Shown here: in pieces, positions 12,267 through 24,600 of the stretch
Layout: every line of letters begins with the position of its first letter
How positions within the stretch are numbered: position 1 is the stretch's first letter
From: Aegilops tauschii subsp. strangulata
Lineage: Eukaryota; Streptophyta; Magnoliopsida; Poales; Poaceae
Assembly: GCF_002575655.3 (NCBI RefSeq)
Contig: NC_053035.3
Location: 375,759,792 to 375,823,791 of the forward strand
Length of the DNA: 64,000 nt
Direction of reading: 5' to 3'
Translations under genes and position numbers: made by a program
The notes under the pieces: model-generated
Told to the model about the DNA's origin: nothing
The model's input: only the letters and a program-made list of their open reading frames with translations
Database searches by the model: none

Positions 12267-13954
12267 CAGAGACCTTGCAAAAGTGTGTATAATTTTATTT
12301 TGCTGTTCATGAGCTCTATGGATTACTGTTATAATTCACCTCTTTAGTTGGTTCTTTCTTTTATGCAGCGCACAGTTGGTCTTCATGTACTCCATAGCTG
12401 TGCGCAACTACTGGGTTCTACAGAAGGAATAAGCAACAGGTTAGTTCTTCTTTTTCTTTTTTTCTATGCTGCAAAATAAGAAAATAACCTCCCGAGTCAC
12501 ATGAATTGAATTTCCATCTGATTGTAGATGTTGACCATGTTGATTTGAATTTTTCAGCACCTAAAAACATTTATAGGAGTAATTTTTGTATTCATAATCA
12601 CTTAAAAAATGTTAGTATGTAAACAAACAATTTGTTTGAGAATTTGTTGCTAACCGTGTTGTCTTCTTGTCTTTCCGCACTGTAATAATATGCTTGGTGA
12701 TAAATATCTTGTCCCGGTACGTTTACCTGAAAGTGGAAACTCAGTTTGCACTTTTGCAAAATGAACTTATTTCTGGTAGTTGCACCTTAAAATTAACAAG
12801 AGCAAGCGTACTTTTCATGATCTAGTTCATTCAAAATGGAAATGCATTTATGTTGAATGAATGCATACTTTCACGGTGCATTCTATATAAATATTTTTTC
12901 TGGTTGGTCTCTTGTTTTAACTGTAGATTGTGAACTAAATTACTATGAATTTGTGGCTATAATGTTCTACTAGCATTTTGTAATAAGAATTTCTAATTTG
13001 TGGGTGTGTTATGAAGTAACTTCAGATAAATAACTACAATAAATAACATCAGAACTGCAATTAAAATGTAGATTAATGAGTACATGAATACGTATTTTCT
13101 TTGTTTTAATCTTTTGTGCATGCATATTGTATATGAAATTCTGATATCTGGGGATGTTCTGGATTAATTGTAGATAAATAACTTGTTCAGATATCTGCGT
13201 AGGTGCTATGGTATAATTGAAACTGCATATCTAAATGTTCCTTTGCTACTCAGGAAGTGCAATCTATTTGTTGCGAGAATTAGAAACAAATTGACCATCA
13301 ACTTTAGTTCTCTGAATGTGCAACTTTTTACTCATATGTTTGAAATCACCACAACACACCAGCACATTCACTAGTTTCTGAACACATAACACATTTTTTT
13401 ATCTGTCAGGTGTATCTTCTGAAAAAGAGCAAGTGTACTTTTTTCTGATCTAGTAAAAGGGGATGTGATGCCCAATTATCTTCATGAAACTGATATGATG
13501 CCTGAGTAAAGAAGTGGTGGGGGATTACCATTATTACATTCGAAATACGTGTAGCAGATTCATCTCTAGGTTTGTCTCTTCTCGGTTTTGCTCTTTTCCT
13601 TGACAGATCTGAGATCTCAAAATGATATGAGAACTCGTCCATTTTTTCTGGTTCTTCAGCTTGGGATCTCTGGGCGACTGGAGGAGAAGGGTTTTGGGAG
13701 GAAGAAATGATAGCACAAGATATAGATAGAGGTCAGAAGAGATCAGATCATCTCTGGTTTGTTTCAGCATCCATGGCGGCGGCTCAGTGTTTTGGTTTCG
13801 GGAAGAAAGGGGAGGAAGAAGACCTAGTGCTGTGTGCGTTAGATTGATCTTGTTAAGTGGGTTAGTTACTTAGCGGGTTCAGGCCCGTTTCAGATGTGGG
13901 CTGTGGCCAGAAGACAGAAAATACAGAAACAAACACAGAGGCTACTCTTTCTGG
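12267..13954. other. AT-rich noncoding DNA
   Basis: Upstream flank or introns of the FAR1-like pseudogene. Open frames are short and lack domains. No MITE or LTR end was seen. It becomes GC-richer near 13600-13830, where a purine-rich leader-like stretch could be the old promoter or 5' untranslated region. Confidence 0.4.
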
Positions 13955-13959
13955 GCTTT

Positions 13960-13989
13960 TCGACTGGCCCTAAGTTTGGGTCAGTCAAA
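13960..13989. repeat. Imperfect palindrome 1
   Basis: TCGACTGGCCC and GGGTCAGTCAAA face each other around a short centre. It shares its arms with the palindrome at 14027. Confidence 0.6.
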
Positions 13990-14026
13990 TCATTCTTCTG
14001 AATTCTCTATTTGCTGTTTTTGTCAT

Positions 14027-14055
14027 TCGACTGACCCGTTTCTGGAGTCAGTCGA
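14027..14055. repeat. Imperfect palindrome 2
   Basis: TCGACTGACCC pairs with GGAGTCAGTCGA. Two palindromes with the same CGACTGACCC core within 100 bases suggest the inner part of a transposon end or a protein binding site; neither is proven. Confidence 0.6.
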
Positions 14056-14221
14056 TTGGCAGGTAGCCGCTCCCGTTAACAACTGCTAAAAAAAAAGTTG
14101 AGTGTTAACAATGCACTTCACCTCTTTAGTCTATTCACCAGTTGCGAACTTGCAATCAAACAGAACAACGAACACAGCAAACAGAATGTACACACGACAC
14201 AAGACAGCTGATCAGATCAGT

Positions 14222-15537
14222 TCAAGCAAGCAGGTGGTCGTGCAACCAGCTCTTCATCATCGCGAACGCCTCCTCGGCGTCGCCGTCGTCCTCCAGCGAC
14301 TCCGGCCGGTGCGCGAACCCGTGGCCCCTGCCGGCGTACACGGCCGCCTTGGCGCCCCTCGCGCTCCTCTCCAGCTCCCGCACCGTCTCCACGGGGCACA
14401 GCGGGTCGCCGTCGCCGCACACGAACAGCACCGGCGCCGCGATCTGTGCCCCGAGCGACGCGTCCATCCGGGACCCGTAGAAGCAGACGCCCGCGCTGAA
14501 GCAGGCGGCGTCCGCGTCGCGCGCCAGCGTCTCCACGAGGCGGCCGCCCCCGTAGCAGAACCCGACCACGCCCAGCTTCTTGGACGGCGCGGCCGCCAGG
14601 AAGTCGTCCACCAGCCATTTCCTGCACGTGTCGATGTCGCCGGCCACCCTCTCCGGGGCCTGCTCGGCGAGCCACGCCTGGAACCCGTCCATCGGCAGGC
14701 TCTTCTTCCACGGGTTCCCGCGGAACAAGTCCGGCACCAGAACGCTGCATGCATGCAAGCATCCATCGATCAAGCATGAAGAGGTGACAAACGCAGAGCA
14801 ACTGAAAAAAGTGATTGGACCGGAGAAGGGGGGAAGGTCGGTTGGTTTACTTGTAGCCGTGGCACGCGATGCGGTAGGCGAAGTCCCGGGTGGCGGAGTC
14901 CTCGAAGCCGAAGACGTCGGAGAGGAAGAGGACGCAGGTGCCGTTGTTGTTCTTGACGGCCTCGAGGAGGTAGGCGCGGACGCTCTCGTCGTCGCCCTGC
15001 CCGATGACGACGTCCGTGCCCCTCACCAGCTCGCACGCCTCGTCGTCGTCCACGGTGCTGCTCGCCACTTCGGCCTGGCTGCAGCGCGGCCCGTGGAGCC
15101 GGCGGCTCCGGGGATGGGTGACGGCGGTGCAGCGCCATCTCTGCAAGGGAACTGAAATTGTTACGTCGTCAGAGCACGGAGAGCGCTGGCTTGAGTATAT
15201 GCATCTGAAATTTCCCCAATATAGAAACTGCAATAGTTGCTACAATTTGCTCAATCACGGTGTCCAATTAAACACACAGAATAGATTACTACTCCAATTT
15301 TTGTGTGATCAGACCTCACAACCAATTCAAGCTGAAATTGGGTTCGGGCCATCAAAAGAGTGCAAGTGGATAACGCAGGAACGGAAACGAACACGTACTT
15401 ACAGAGGACGGCGGCAAGCGTGTGGACGGCGCGCTGGTCGCCGGCGCAAGCGAGCAGCAGGCGGCGCTGCGCTCGCGCCGCGGAGGCGTGATGGGGAGAG
15501 ACGGGCGCACTGCGGCTGCGGCCGCCGTGGCCGCCAT
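14222..15537 (-). CDS. Dienelactone hydrolase family protein, chloroplast-targeted (carboxymethylenebutenolidase homolog)
   Basis: Three exons join in frame: 15537-15403, 15140-14851 and 14744-14222, all with GT/AG borders (donors GTAAGT and GTAAAC). They give 315 residues and TGA. The first 45 residues are Ala/Ser/Arg/Pro-rich, starting MAATAAAAAVRPSLP, like a chloroplast transit peptide. The alpha/beta-hydrolase core shows GYNVLVPDLFRGNPW near 140, the nucleophile Cys205 in VGFCYGGGRL, Asp255 in GDGDPLCP and His283 in GRGHGFAHR, the Cys-Asp-His triad of the family. Bacterial members hydrolyse dienelactone; the plant substrate is unknown. Length fits plastid homologs. Exon 3 is very GC-rich, as in many grass genes, which creates long false frames on both strands. 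It appears intact. Confidence 0.92.
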
Positions 15538-15950
15538 GGGGTGCTACTTCCGAGCAGCTCCGGAGGCTGGAACTGAGCGCGGGAGATAGCCTGCTGTGCT
15601 TGCCAGTGCCAGCCACCACACAGGCTCGGGTGTGGATATTTTTCCCCCTGACACGTGGGGTTTCCCTGTATGAAGTCCAGACGAATGGACGGCAGTTGCG
15701 TTTTGGGCGATGCAGGTCCTGAGTCGTGACCACGTACAGTACGGTCTCGCTGCAGCTATGGATATGGTTTATAATCTCCGCGCTATATTACCGCAAATTT
15801 TTTTTTTATCCCCGCGCAATACTGGCATTGTGGCCTGGCAACTTCTATCTTGACGCATAATGCGTCAAGTAGTCGGCTTGTCGCATAGAAGCGACCGGGC
15901 TGGGCGGCCCATTTAACGCCAGCAGAGTTGGACGCTGGATGCTGGGAGGT
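15538..15950. other. Upstream region of the hydrolase gene
   Basis: This holds the 5' untranslated region and promoter area of the minus-strand gene. I see no unequivocal TATA box. An inverted pair reading TTGACGCATAATGCGTCAA at 15852-15870 is a perfect short palindrome. No other gene is visible. Confidence 0.4.
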
Positions 15951-16833
15951 TCATGTTCGTTTTTTTTCCTTTCCCTTTTTCCTGTTGTATATTTAACCGT
16001 TTTTCTTCTGTTTCTTTTTTTCAAAGAAGTTCTAATTTTCAAAAATGTTTGAAATTTAAAAAACTATTTGAATTTCAAAACATGCTCTCTTTTTTGTAAA
16101 AAATTTGTTATTTTCAAAAAACATTGTGCTTTCAAAATTGTCTGGAATTTAAGGAACTGTTCTTGTTTTGATACAGTTTGTATTTTTTCAAAAATCTTTG
16201 TGCTTTCAAGCATTGTTTGGAAATTCATAAAATATTTTTATTTTAAAAAAACGTTCACAAATTAAAAAATAGATATCTTTGGAAATTTAAAGTTTTATTC
16301 AAGAAATTTAAAATTTTGTTCAAAGTTTCAGAAAAACTTTAGAAATTTCAATTTTTTTGGAAAATTCAAAACGTGTCTGGAAATTGGTAAATTTTTGGAC
16401 AATTTTTATAAATGGAAATATAAATTTTTGTGTAGAACTTGGAAAATATTTGAAAACTTTATTTGTTTTAAGTTTCACCAAATGTTTGGAAATTTTAAAT
16501 TTTATTCAAAAATTTGAAAATATTTGCAATTGTAAAAAAAGTAATTTCCAAAAAAGATTTTTTTTCAAGTTTTTTTTTATAAACGAACTTGAAAAATCCC
16601 GCGCGATATATTTCGTTAAAGTGATGTGCCGTTATAGGGTCATGTGCCGCTAGGGTGATGGTCTCCCGAGTGCATGGCCTAGGTAATGTGCGGCACACCT
16701 TCATCGACCGCCGGCACCTGTCCCCAACGCTAGCCTATAAATAAACCACCCCTCTTTGCGCTTGTGTGCACAACACCCTCCAGTGCCACCCAATTGTTTA
16801 TTCAAGCCTCAAGGGAGGAATGGAAGGGCCTTC
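15950..16833. repeat. AT-rich region of degenerate TTTTCAAAA/TTTGAAATT repeats
   Basis: Short A- and T-runs alternate in a loose repeat around TTTTCAAA and GAAATTT, with no stable unit. Open frames here (for example near 16357) are low-complexity artefacts. The stretch ends at the LTR at 16834. Confidence 0.55.
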
Positions 16834-17710
16834 TGATACGTCTCCAACGTATCTATAATTTTTGATTGTTCCATGCTATTATATTATCTGTTTTGAATGT
16901 TTTATATGCATTAATATGCTATTTTATATTATTTTTGGGACTAATCTATTAACCTAGAGCCCAGTGCCAGTTTCTGTTTTTTTCCTTGTTTTTGAGCTTC
17001 GCAGAGAAGGAATACCAAACGGAGTCCAAACGGAATAAAACCTTCGCGATAATTTTTCTTGGACCAGAAGTCACCCAGGAGACTTGGAAATCAAGTCGGA
17101 AGAGCCACGAGGCGGCCACAAGGGGGTAGGGCGCGCCCAGGGGGGTAGGGCGCGCCCCTGCCTTGTGGGCCCCACGTGACTCCACCGACCTACTTCTTCG
17201 TCCTATATATTCACATATATCCCCAAACCACCAGAAGCATCCACGAAAACACTTTTCCACCGCCGCAACCTTCTGTTCCCGTGAGATCCCATCTAGGGGC
17301 CTTTTCCGGCATCCTGCCGGAGGGGGATTCGATCACGGAGGACTTCTACATCAACTCTATTGCCCTTCCGATGAAGCGTGAGTAGTTTACCTCAAACCTA
17401 CGGGTCCATAGCTAGTAGCTAGATGGCTTCTTCTCTCTCTTTGATTCTCAATACCATGTTCTCCTCGATGTTCTTGTAGATTTATCCGATGTAATCTTCT
17501 TTTGCAGCCTGTTTGTCAAGATCCGATGAATTGTGGATTTATGATCAGCTTATCTATGAATATTATTTGAATCTTCTCTGAATTCTTATATGCATGATTT
17601 GATATCTTTGTAATTCTCTTCGAACTATCGGTTTAGTTTGGCCAACTAGATTGGTTTCTCTTGCAATGGGAAAAGTGCTTAGCTTTGGGTTCAATCTTGT
17701 GGTGTCCTTT
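16834..17710 (+). repeat. Gypsy-type LTR, 5' part, truncated
   Basis: Starts TGATACGTCTCCAACG, the same opening as the LTR at 6656 but on the plus strand and clearly diverged. About 877 bases remain before the sequence switches abruptly to the Angela-type LTR at 17711, so the Copia element appears to have landed in it. It contains a 22-base direct duplication around GGGGTAGGGCGCGCCC at 17124 and 17145. Confidence 0.75.
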
Positions 17711-19477
17711 TGAAGGAAATATGCCCTAGAGGCAATAATAAAGTTGTCATTTATATTTCCTTATATCATGATAAATGTTTGTTATTCATGCTATAATTGT
17801 ATTAACAGGAAACTTGATACATGTGTGGATACATAGACAAAACACAGTGTCCCTAGTAAGCCTCTACTAGACTAGCTCGTTAATCAAAGATGGTTAAGTT
17901 TCCTAGCCGTAGACATGTGTTGTCATTTGATGAACGGGATCACATCATTAGGAGAATGATGTGATGGACAAGACCCATCTGTTAGCTTAACATGTTGATC
18001 GTTAAGTTTTATTGCTATTGCTTTCCTCATATCAAATACATATTCCTTCAACTACGAGATTATGCAACTCCTGAATACCAGAGGAATACCTTGTGTGCTA
18101 TCAAACGTCACAACATAACTGGGTGATTATAAAGATTCTCTACAGGTATCTCCGAAGGTGTTTGCTGGGTTGGCATAGATCAAGATTAGGATTTGTCACT
18201 CCGAGTATCGGAGAGGTATCTCTGGGCCCTCTCGGTAATGCACATCATAATAAGCCTTGCAAGCAATGTGAATAATGAGTTAGTTACGGGATGATGCATT
18301 ACGGAACGAGTAAAGAGACTTGCCGGTAACGAGATTGAACTAGGTATGAAGATACCGACGATCGAATCTCGGGCAAGTAACATACAGATGACAAAGGGTA
18401 TAACGTATGTTGTCATTACGGTTTGACCGATAAAGATCTTCGTAAAATATGTAGGAACCAACATGAGCATCCAGGTTCCGCTGTTGGTTATTGACCGGAG
18501 AGGTGTCTCGGTCATGTCTACATAGTTCTCGAACCCGTAGGGTCCGCACGCTTAACGTTCGATGACGATTTTGCATTATATGAGTTATGTGATTTGGTGA
18601 CCAAATGTTGTTCGAAGTCCCGGATGAGATCACGGACATGACGAGGAGTCTCGAAATGGTCGAGAGGTAAAGATTCATATATAGGACGATAGTATTTGGA
18701 CAACGGAAGTGTTCCGAGGGTACCGGGTACGTATCGGGTCACCGGAAGGGGTTCCGGGCAACCCCCGGCAAGCTATATGGGCTTAATGGGCCTAGGGAGG
18801 GACAGACCAGCCCACAGGGGGCTGGTGTGCCCCTCCACCAGGCCGGCCAGCCGTAGGGAAGGCAAGGGAGGAGGGCTAGCTCCTCTTTCCTTCCCCTTCT
18901 CAAGGGAGAAAGGAAAGGGGTGCCACCTCCTCCTTCCTTCTCCTAGTGCCAAAACAAGGAAGTGGGGGCCGAATTGGGGTGGGAGCCCAAGTAGGATTCG
19001 GCCTACTTGGCCGCCCCCTGGCTGCCTCTTCCCCCTCCAACCTATATATATGTGGGGAGGGGGCGCCTAGAAGACACACAAACATCTGTAATCCGTGTGC
19101 GGCGCCCCCCTCCACAGTTTACGCCTCCGGTCATATTGTCGTAGTGCTTACGCGAAGCCCTGTGCGGATCAGTTCACCATCACCGTCACCACGCCGTCAT
19201 GCTGGTGAAACTCTCCCTCGACACTTTGCTGGATCAAGAGTTCGAGGGATATCATCGAGCTGAACGTGTGCAGAACTCGAAAGTGTCGTACGTTCGGTGC
19301 TTGATCGGTCGGAACAAGAAGAAGTTCGACTACATCAACCGCGTTGTCAAACGCTTCCGCTTTTGGTCTACGAGGGTACGTGGACACTCTCTCCCCCTCT
19401 CGCTGCTATGCATCTCCTAGATAGATCTTGCGTGAGCGTAGGATTTTTTTTGAAATTGCATGCTATGTTCCCCAACA
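17711..19477 (+). repeat. BARE-1/Angela-type Copia LTR, full length
   Basis: Starts TGAAGGAAATATGCCC at 17711 and ends TTCCCCAACA at 19477, 1767 bases, the usual length for Angela/BARE LTRs. I know both ends and the sequence around ATTGACCGGAGA from this family. It is a 5' LTR because a primer site follows at once. No gag or pol follows; an inverted LTR begins 35 bases later. Confidence 0.85.
19041..19054 (+). promoter_or_regulatory. TATA box of the Angela-type LTR promoter
   Basis: CCTATATATATGTG lies about 430 bases before the LTR end, in a C-rich context, where BARE-type LTRs carry their promoter. Confidence 0.5.
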
Positions 19478-19495
19478 GTGGCATCCGAGCCAGGT
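19478..19495 (+). promoter_or_regulatory. Primer binding site of the Angela-type element
   Basis: GTGGCATCCGAGCCAGG follows the LTR end by one base. It is a variant of TGGTATCAGAGC, which pairs with initiator methionine tRNA in Copia elements. Only about 17 further bases of the element survive. Confidence 0.7.
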
Positions 19496-19512
19496 CTATG
19501 CGTAGATGATAT

Positions 19513-20108
19513 TGTTGGGGAATGTAGTATTTCAAAAAAATTCATACGATCACGCAAGATCTATCTAGGAGAAGCATAGCAACGAGCAGGGAGAGTGTGT
19601 CCACGTACCCTCGTAGACCGAAAGCGGAAGCATTAAGTAACGCAGTTGATGTAGTCGAACGTCTTCGCGATCGAACCGATCCAAGTACCGAACGTACGGC
19701 ACCTCTGTGTTCAGCACACGTTCGACACGATGACGTCCCTCGAGATCTTGATCCAGTTGAGGGCGAGGGAGAGTTCCGTCAGCACGACGGCGTGGTGATG
19801 GTGATGATGAAGTTACCAGCGCAGGGCTTCGCCTAAGCACTATGACGATATGACCGAGGTGTGTAACTGTGGAGGGGGCACCGCACACGGCTAAGAGAAG
19901 ACTTGGTGTGCCTTTGGGGTGCCCCCTCCCACGTATATAAAGGAGGGAGGGAGAGAGGCCGGCCCCCTAGGGGCGTGCCAAGAGTATGGAGTCCTACTAG
20001 GACTTCCAGGTCCTAGTAGGAATCCCTTTCCTTTTTCGGAGTAGGAGAGAAGGAAAGAGGGAAAGAGAGAAGGTGTAGGAAAAGGCAAGGGGGGGCACCG
20101 CCCCCTTC
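19513..20108 (-). repeat. Inverted Angela-type LTR fragment (3' part)
   Basis: Begins TGTTGGGGAATGTAG on the plus strand, the reverse complement of an Angela-type LTR end. It corresponds to the last third of the LTR at 17711 but is diverged, for example in the GC-rich part. A TATA-like TATATAAAG (plus strand 19935-19943) marks its promoter area. It is cut at 20108 by the CACTA start, so the rest of the LTR should lie beyond that element; I could not find it in the window. Confidence 0.8.
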
Positions 20109-20559
20109 CACTACAAAAAAGACACTTCCGTGATGATACGTGTTTGTCACAGCAGGTCACGTTTTCTGTCATGCATGTACATCCATGACAAATTTATGAC
20201 AGAATCAAGATAGTCATAGCTGTGCTGTCGTAGAAGTGTTCCATGACATTACGAAAATTATCATCACAGAAGTGTCCACTTCCATGACGATAAATCGCGT
20301 GTCGTGGAAGTGCTTTCGTCAAGGGTGACCGACATGTGGCATCCACCGTAACGGGATGCCGTTAAGCTATCGGGTCCGGTTTTGGATCCGATAACCCGTT
20401 AACAGCCCGGACCAATGGGAATTTTCCACGTGTAAAATTCTCATTGGCCGGAGGAAACACGTGTCCGCTCAATGTTCGGACAGATGTCATCCACTCATTG
20501 GACAGGAGGCGCCAATGATACGTCGACATGTGGCACGGCCCAACAAAGGCCCATCCGGT

Positions 20560-21340
20560 GAAAAGGCCGGGCCTGTCAAAATAAGCGGGCCGGCCCATTA
20601 GCAACCTACTTGAGTTAGGCCCATTTACAAGTACGGCCCATACAAGTTACACAGAATTGGCCCATCAAAGGCCCATTCTAGAGTCGACAATTTCCAGCCC
20701 ATCGTCAGTTTAAGCCCGTTAACGGCCCGCTACGTTTTTGGGCCCAATTGCGGCCCGAGCTTCTTTCGGCCTGTTAGCAGCCCATCGTCAGTTCTAGCCC
20801 GTTAACGGCCCGGAACGTCTTTCAGCCTTTTCTCGGCCCATTCTGCAGTTGGGCCAATTTTAGGCCTCTGTGACTTTAGGCCTGTCCTCGGCCCATTCAG
20901 TAAATGGGCCAACTCATAGCCCATTTTCTCTCTCGGCCTGTTAAGGGCCCGCACAACAGTTGGGCCTTTGACTTTAGGTCCATTAGGGGCCCACGTTCCG
21001 CAGGGCACCATTTCAGCCCAGCGCAACTTTCGGCATGTTAAAAGCCTAGTTTGAAAATTGGGCCTCCTCTGGCCCATAACACTTTTGGCCTCTTACTGGC
21101 CCGTAAAGTAAAAGGGCCGAGACAAAATTGACATTTATTTCGGCCCGCTAAAGGCCCGCAGGCCATTTCCATTTATACGGCCCTATCGAGCTTTAGGCCT
21201 GTTGACGGCCTGCTAAGAGCCGTTGTTACGATGGGCCCATTTGGGATCCACTTAATATTATTTTGACCAGCCCAATTAAGGCCCGCTTTGACTGCACATG
21301 TTTGTTCGTTTGTATGGCGTCCAGGAAATGTTTGGGCGTG
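20560..21340. repeat. CACTA subterminal motif array (GCCCGTTAACGGCCC and GGCCCATT)
   Basis: GCCCGTTAACGGCCCG occurs at about 20715 and 20799, AGCCCATCGTCAGTT at about 20697 and 20779, and shorter GGCCCATT, GGGCC and GGCCTGTTA forms recur every 20-60 bases. Such arrays are binding sites for the element's TnpA-like protein in CACTA transposons. Confidence 0.6.
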
Positions 21341-21640
21341 TTGGCCCCCGTTTCAACGATATAGCATATTCAACAAATATCCTACTCTATACTATCGCCT
21401 CTAAAAAACATACACTATACAATAAAAAGCATAGAAACATAGAATAATCCTACACTATACAATAAAGAAATTACAGCCGAATATACCCATTGGGCATTAT
21501 AATTCGGCATCAGTGATTATAAAGCGTACACAAACAACAAATTACATACGCTGGACAAATAAAGCTCATACATCATGGACACGCATCAACAGAACTTACC
21601 ATTTGAACTATAATCTCTTCAGAGAAAAGGATTGGCCGGA

Positions 21641-24600
21641 TTCAGATAGCACAAATTTCAGTCTGCAAAATCTCCAATTCCTTCGTGGTTACCTCAGTGT
21701 CTTGTTTCATTTTTTTGACTCCTGCATCTAATACCTGCATGTCCAGTCTCAACTTGTTGATTGTACGTTGAGAATCATGTACACGTTGTCTTGCCACCTC
21801 TAGTTGATGCTCGAGAACATCATCACATTCCAATTCCAATCCATAATCATTCGGTAACGGCCATGCCGCACTGCTCGCAGATCTTTGTGTTGATGTCACT
21901 TCATCCTGAAATGTTTCTATAAGTACACATGACTAGGGTAAAAATATAGTTACAACAGTGAAGCGAGCAAGACAGACTATTTTGTACATGGCAAAACATG
22001 ACTAACAATAATGTTACACGTCATGAAGCATAAGCAGGTGATATTTTAAAAATTAAAAAAGGTAGTGTATGCAGCCTGCATACAGAAATCTCTCTTAGCT
22101 CACCAGAGGAGCATGATGTTGGGGCCCAATTCAAAACACAGACAAGTTACAAATTTGGACAGCACGTTGTGTATAAGTAAGCAAGCAGTTGGCCATTCTG
22201 TAGCTCAATTAAAGTCTTAGGGAGCATAATGAACAGCAGAGGGATTCATACAAACCTACTACAGCAAGCAAAACTATGCAATCATTAGCCTAGTATAAAC
22301 TAGATTGTGAGCCTCATGCAATAATAGTTGGTTAATACTAGGCTAATGAATAGCAGAGGGATTTGTGGAATTGAACTGTTGAGTTGGATACAGTGACTTA
22401 CCTTAACTGGTTGAACAGGCCCAGCGCAGCTCCTACTTCTCTTGCAAGGCTCAGCGCAGCTCCTACTTCTCTTGCAAGGCTCCTTCCTAACATCTTGTAC
22501 TTGGAAATCCTCAATATTATCTTCATTGCACCCCCTCTGCAAGGTCACACAAACTAGTTACTCGTCTCCTTGGAAGATAAATATGCATACTTTCCAGTCT
22601 GTGAACAACACAAAAGGATGAGATTATAACAAAACAATACCACATAATGAAACATGCCACATCTCTTGCACTTGCACACAATGAAATGAGCATTTACTAT
22701 GTAAAGATCTAAAGAAGTCATTTTTGAGTTATGGGCTTGGCCTTAACTTATTTCGCTTTGGAGGGGGGTGTTTCGGGTAGAAGCTCACTAAAAATTGAAG
22801 GGAAGGGGAATAGTGAAACGACTCTGTTGTCTGCCTATATTACACTCAAAATGCAACTGCTCACGCCCGCGTCACACCTGACCCTCAAGTAAAAACAAAC
22901 ACACAAGCATTCATTGCCCTGCCCGCTTGCATCTCCTCTCCCCTTTCCCTCTACCTCAATCCCCTGCCTGCAGCCCTAGGGTTCCTCCAGTGAGCCGTCG
23001 CCTCTGGTCCCATCTGGCCTGGTCCTCGACGATGCTCTGTCCAGCTAGGCTACATGGCCGGCAAGTAGGGGCAAATCTCCCTGGCTGCTCCTCCCTCTCG
23101 CGCCGCCCCTCATTCTCATGGTCTCCAGCAGCTGCTCCATTGTGGTCTGTCCAACGCACTACTCCGGTGGGCGCCGCACAACTACGGCTGATGCCACACT
23201 GCAGCAGAAGGCACCTTATTCCCCCTCCCCTCCTCCCAGGCCGTGGCCTTGAGGTGTTGTTGAAGGATGAGCTCATCCAACAAGGTGAAGATCTCCTCTG
23301 ATTTTTTGCCAAAATTTTATTCTGATCCACTATACGATGAATTTCTATGAGCTGCTCCTCCTGCTGCTATATGATGCATTGCTATGAGCTGCTCCTGCTA
23401 CTGCTATATGATGAATTGCTATGAGCTGCTGCTGCTATATGATAAATTGCTATGAGCTGCTGCTGCTATATGATGAGTTGCTATAAGCTGCTCCTGCTGC
23501 TGCTGCTGTATGATGAATTGCTATGAGCTGCTCCTGCTGCTGCTATATGATGAATTGCTATGAGCTCCTCCTCCTGCTGCTATATGATGAATTGCTATGA
23601 GCTGTTGGTGGTATATGATGAATTGCACAGTGCTGCAGCTGCAGCTGTATGATGAGTTGCTATGAGCTGCTGCTGCTATATGATGCTTTCAGGTGGTGCT
23701 GCTATATGATAATGACCAGCCACTTGGACCATCGAGTTTCAATAAATAATTGTTCTTCATTTAAATGTGGGTCATGCGTTCTTTGTTTAAATTAGGCAAT
23801 GGGATCTCTATGGAAGACATTGACCAAAGTAGATTGTGCCAAGTAGATGGTATCTTTGTATTTGCATTTTGAACAAATAGTGATGGTCTGTTTTCCTATC
23901 ATATTAATTACTGCACTGGGTTCAATTTGTGATGTTTGCAAGTCAAATTATTTTTCATATGGGCAGCAAAATGAAAAAAATATAATGCAATCTAGACTTT
24001 TCACTGATCATACCAAAGATAAGCTGAAAAGAAAGGCAATGAAAAGAACTAGTTGGCTTATTACCTGGAGCTTATATTCACAGGTGCTTATTTTCTTAGG
24101 ATAACTCGTAATAACTGTCCCTAAGAAACTTGGCCAATAGAACTGACATACAAATAAAATGTCATGATGATTGCAATGGAGGAGTGACCTACCATAGCAC
24201 ACTGTATAGGCTCACCGCTGCCTCTCCTTTTTTGCGATGTTCCATGAAATTGCCACATACATCTTGTACTTTTTCATTGTGTAACCCTATCTGCAAGTTG
24301 ACACAGATGATTTCAGACATCTCTACATGATAATACATTGCATATCCCTTGCGCATATTTAAACCACCTATTAATGATTGTGTGCGTAGCATAAACTAGC
24401 CATGACTCTGTGTGCTGGACTAGCAGGCACTCTAAGGGAGCCTAATGTAGTGCACTGGAATTCCTACATGCCACCTACGATTTTGTGTAATGTACCACCT
24501 CTGTTCCTAAATATATGTCTTTGTAGAGATTCCAGTATGGACCACATACAGATGTATATTGATGCATTTTCAAGTGTAGATTCACTCATTTTGCTCCGTA

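Noticed and set aside
14217..15155. Long overlapping frames on both strands of the hydrolase gene
   Set aside because: Shadows of a very GC-rich exon; only one frame shows the catalytic triad and joins the other exons.
16068..16704. Phe/Lys-rich frames in the AT-rich tract
   Set aside because: Low-complexity sequence with no domain or splice support.
17163..17385. 72- and 69-codon frames near a CCTATATATTC box
   Set aside because: They lie in the transcribed part of a Gypsy LTR and have no domain.
23335..23712. CRISPR-like regularly spaced repeats
   Set aside because: Units are contiguous, length-variable and without unique spacers; this is a plant nuclear tandem repeat.
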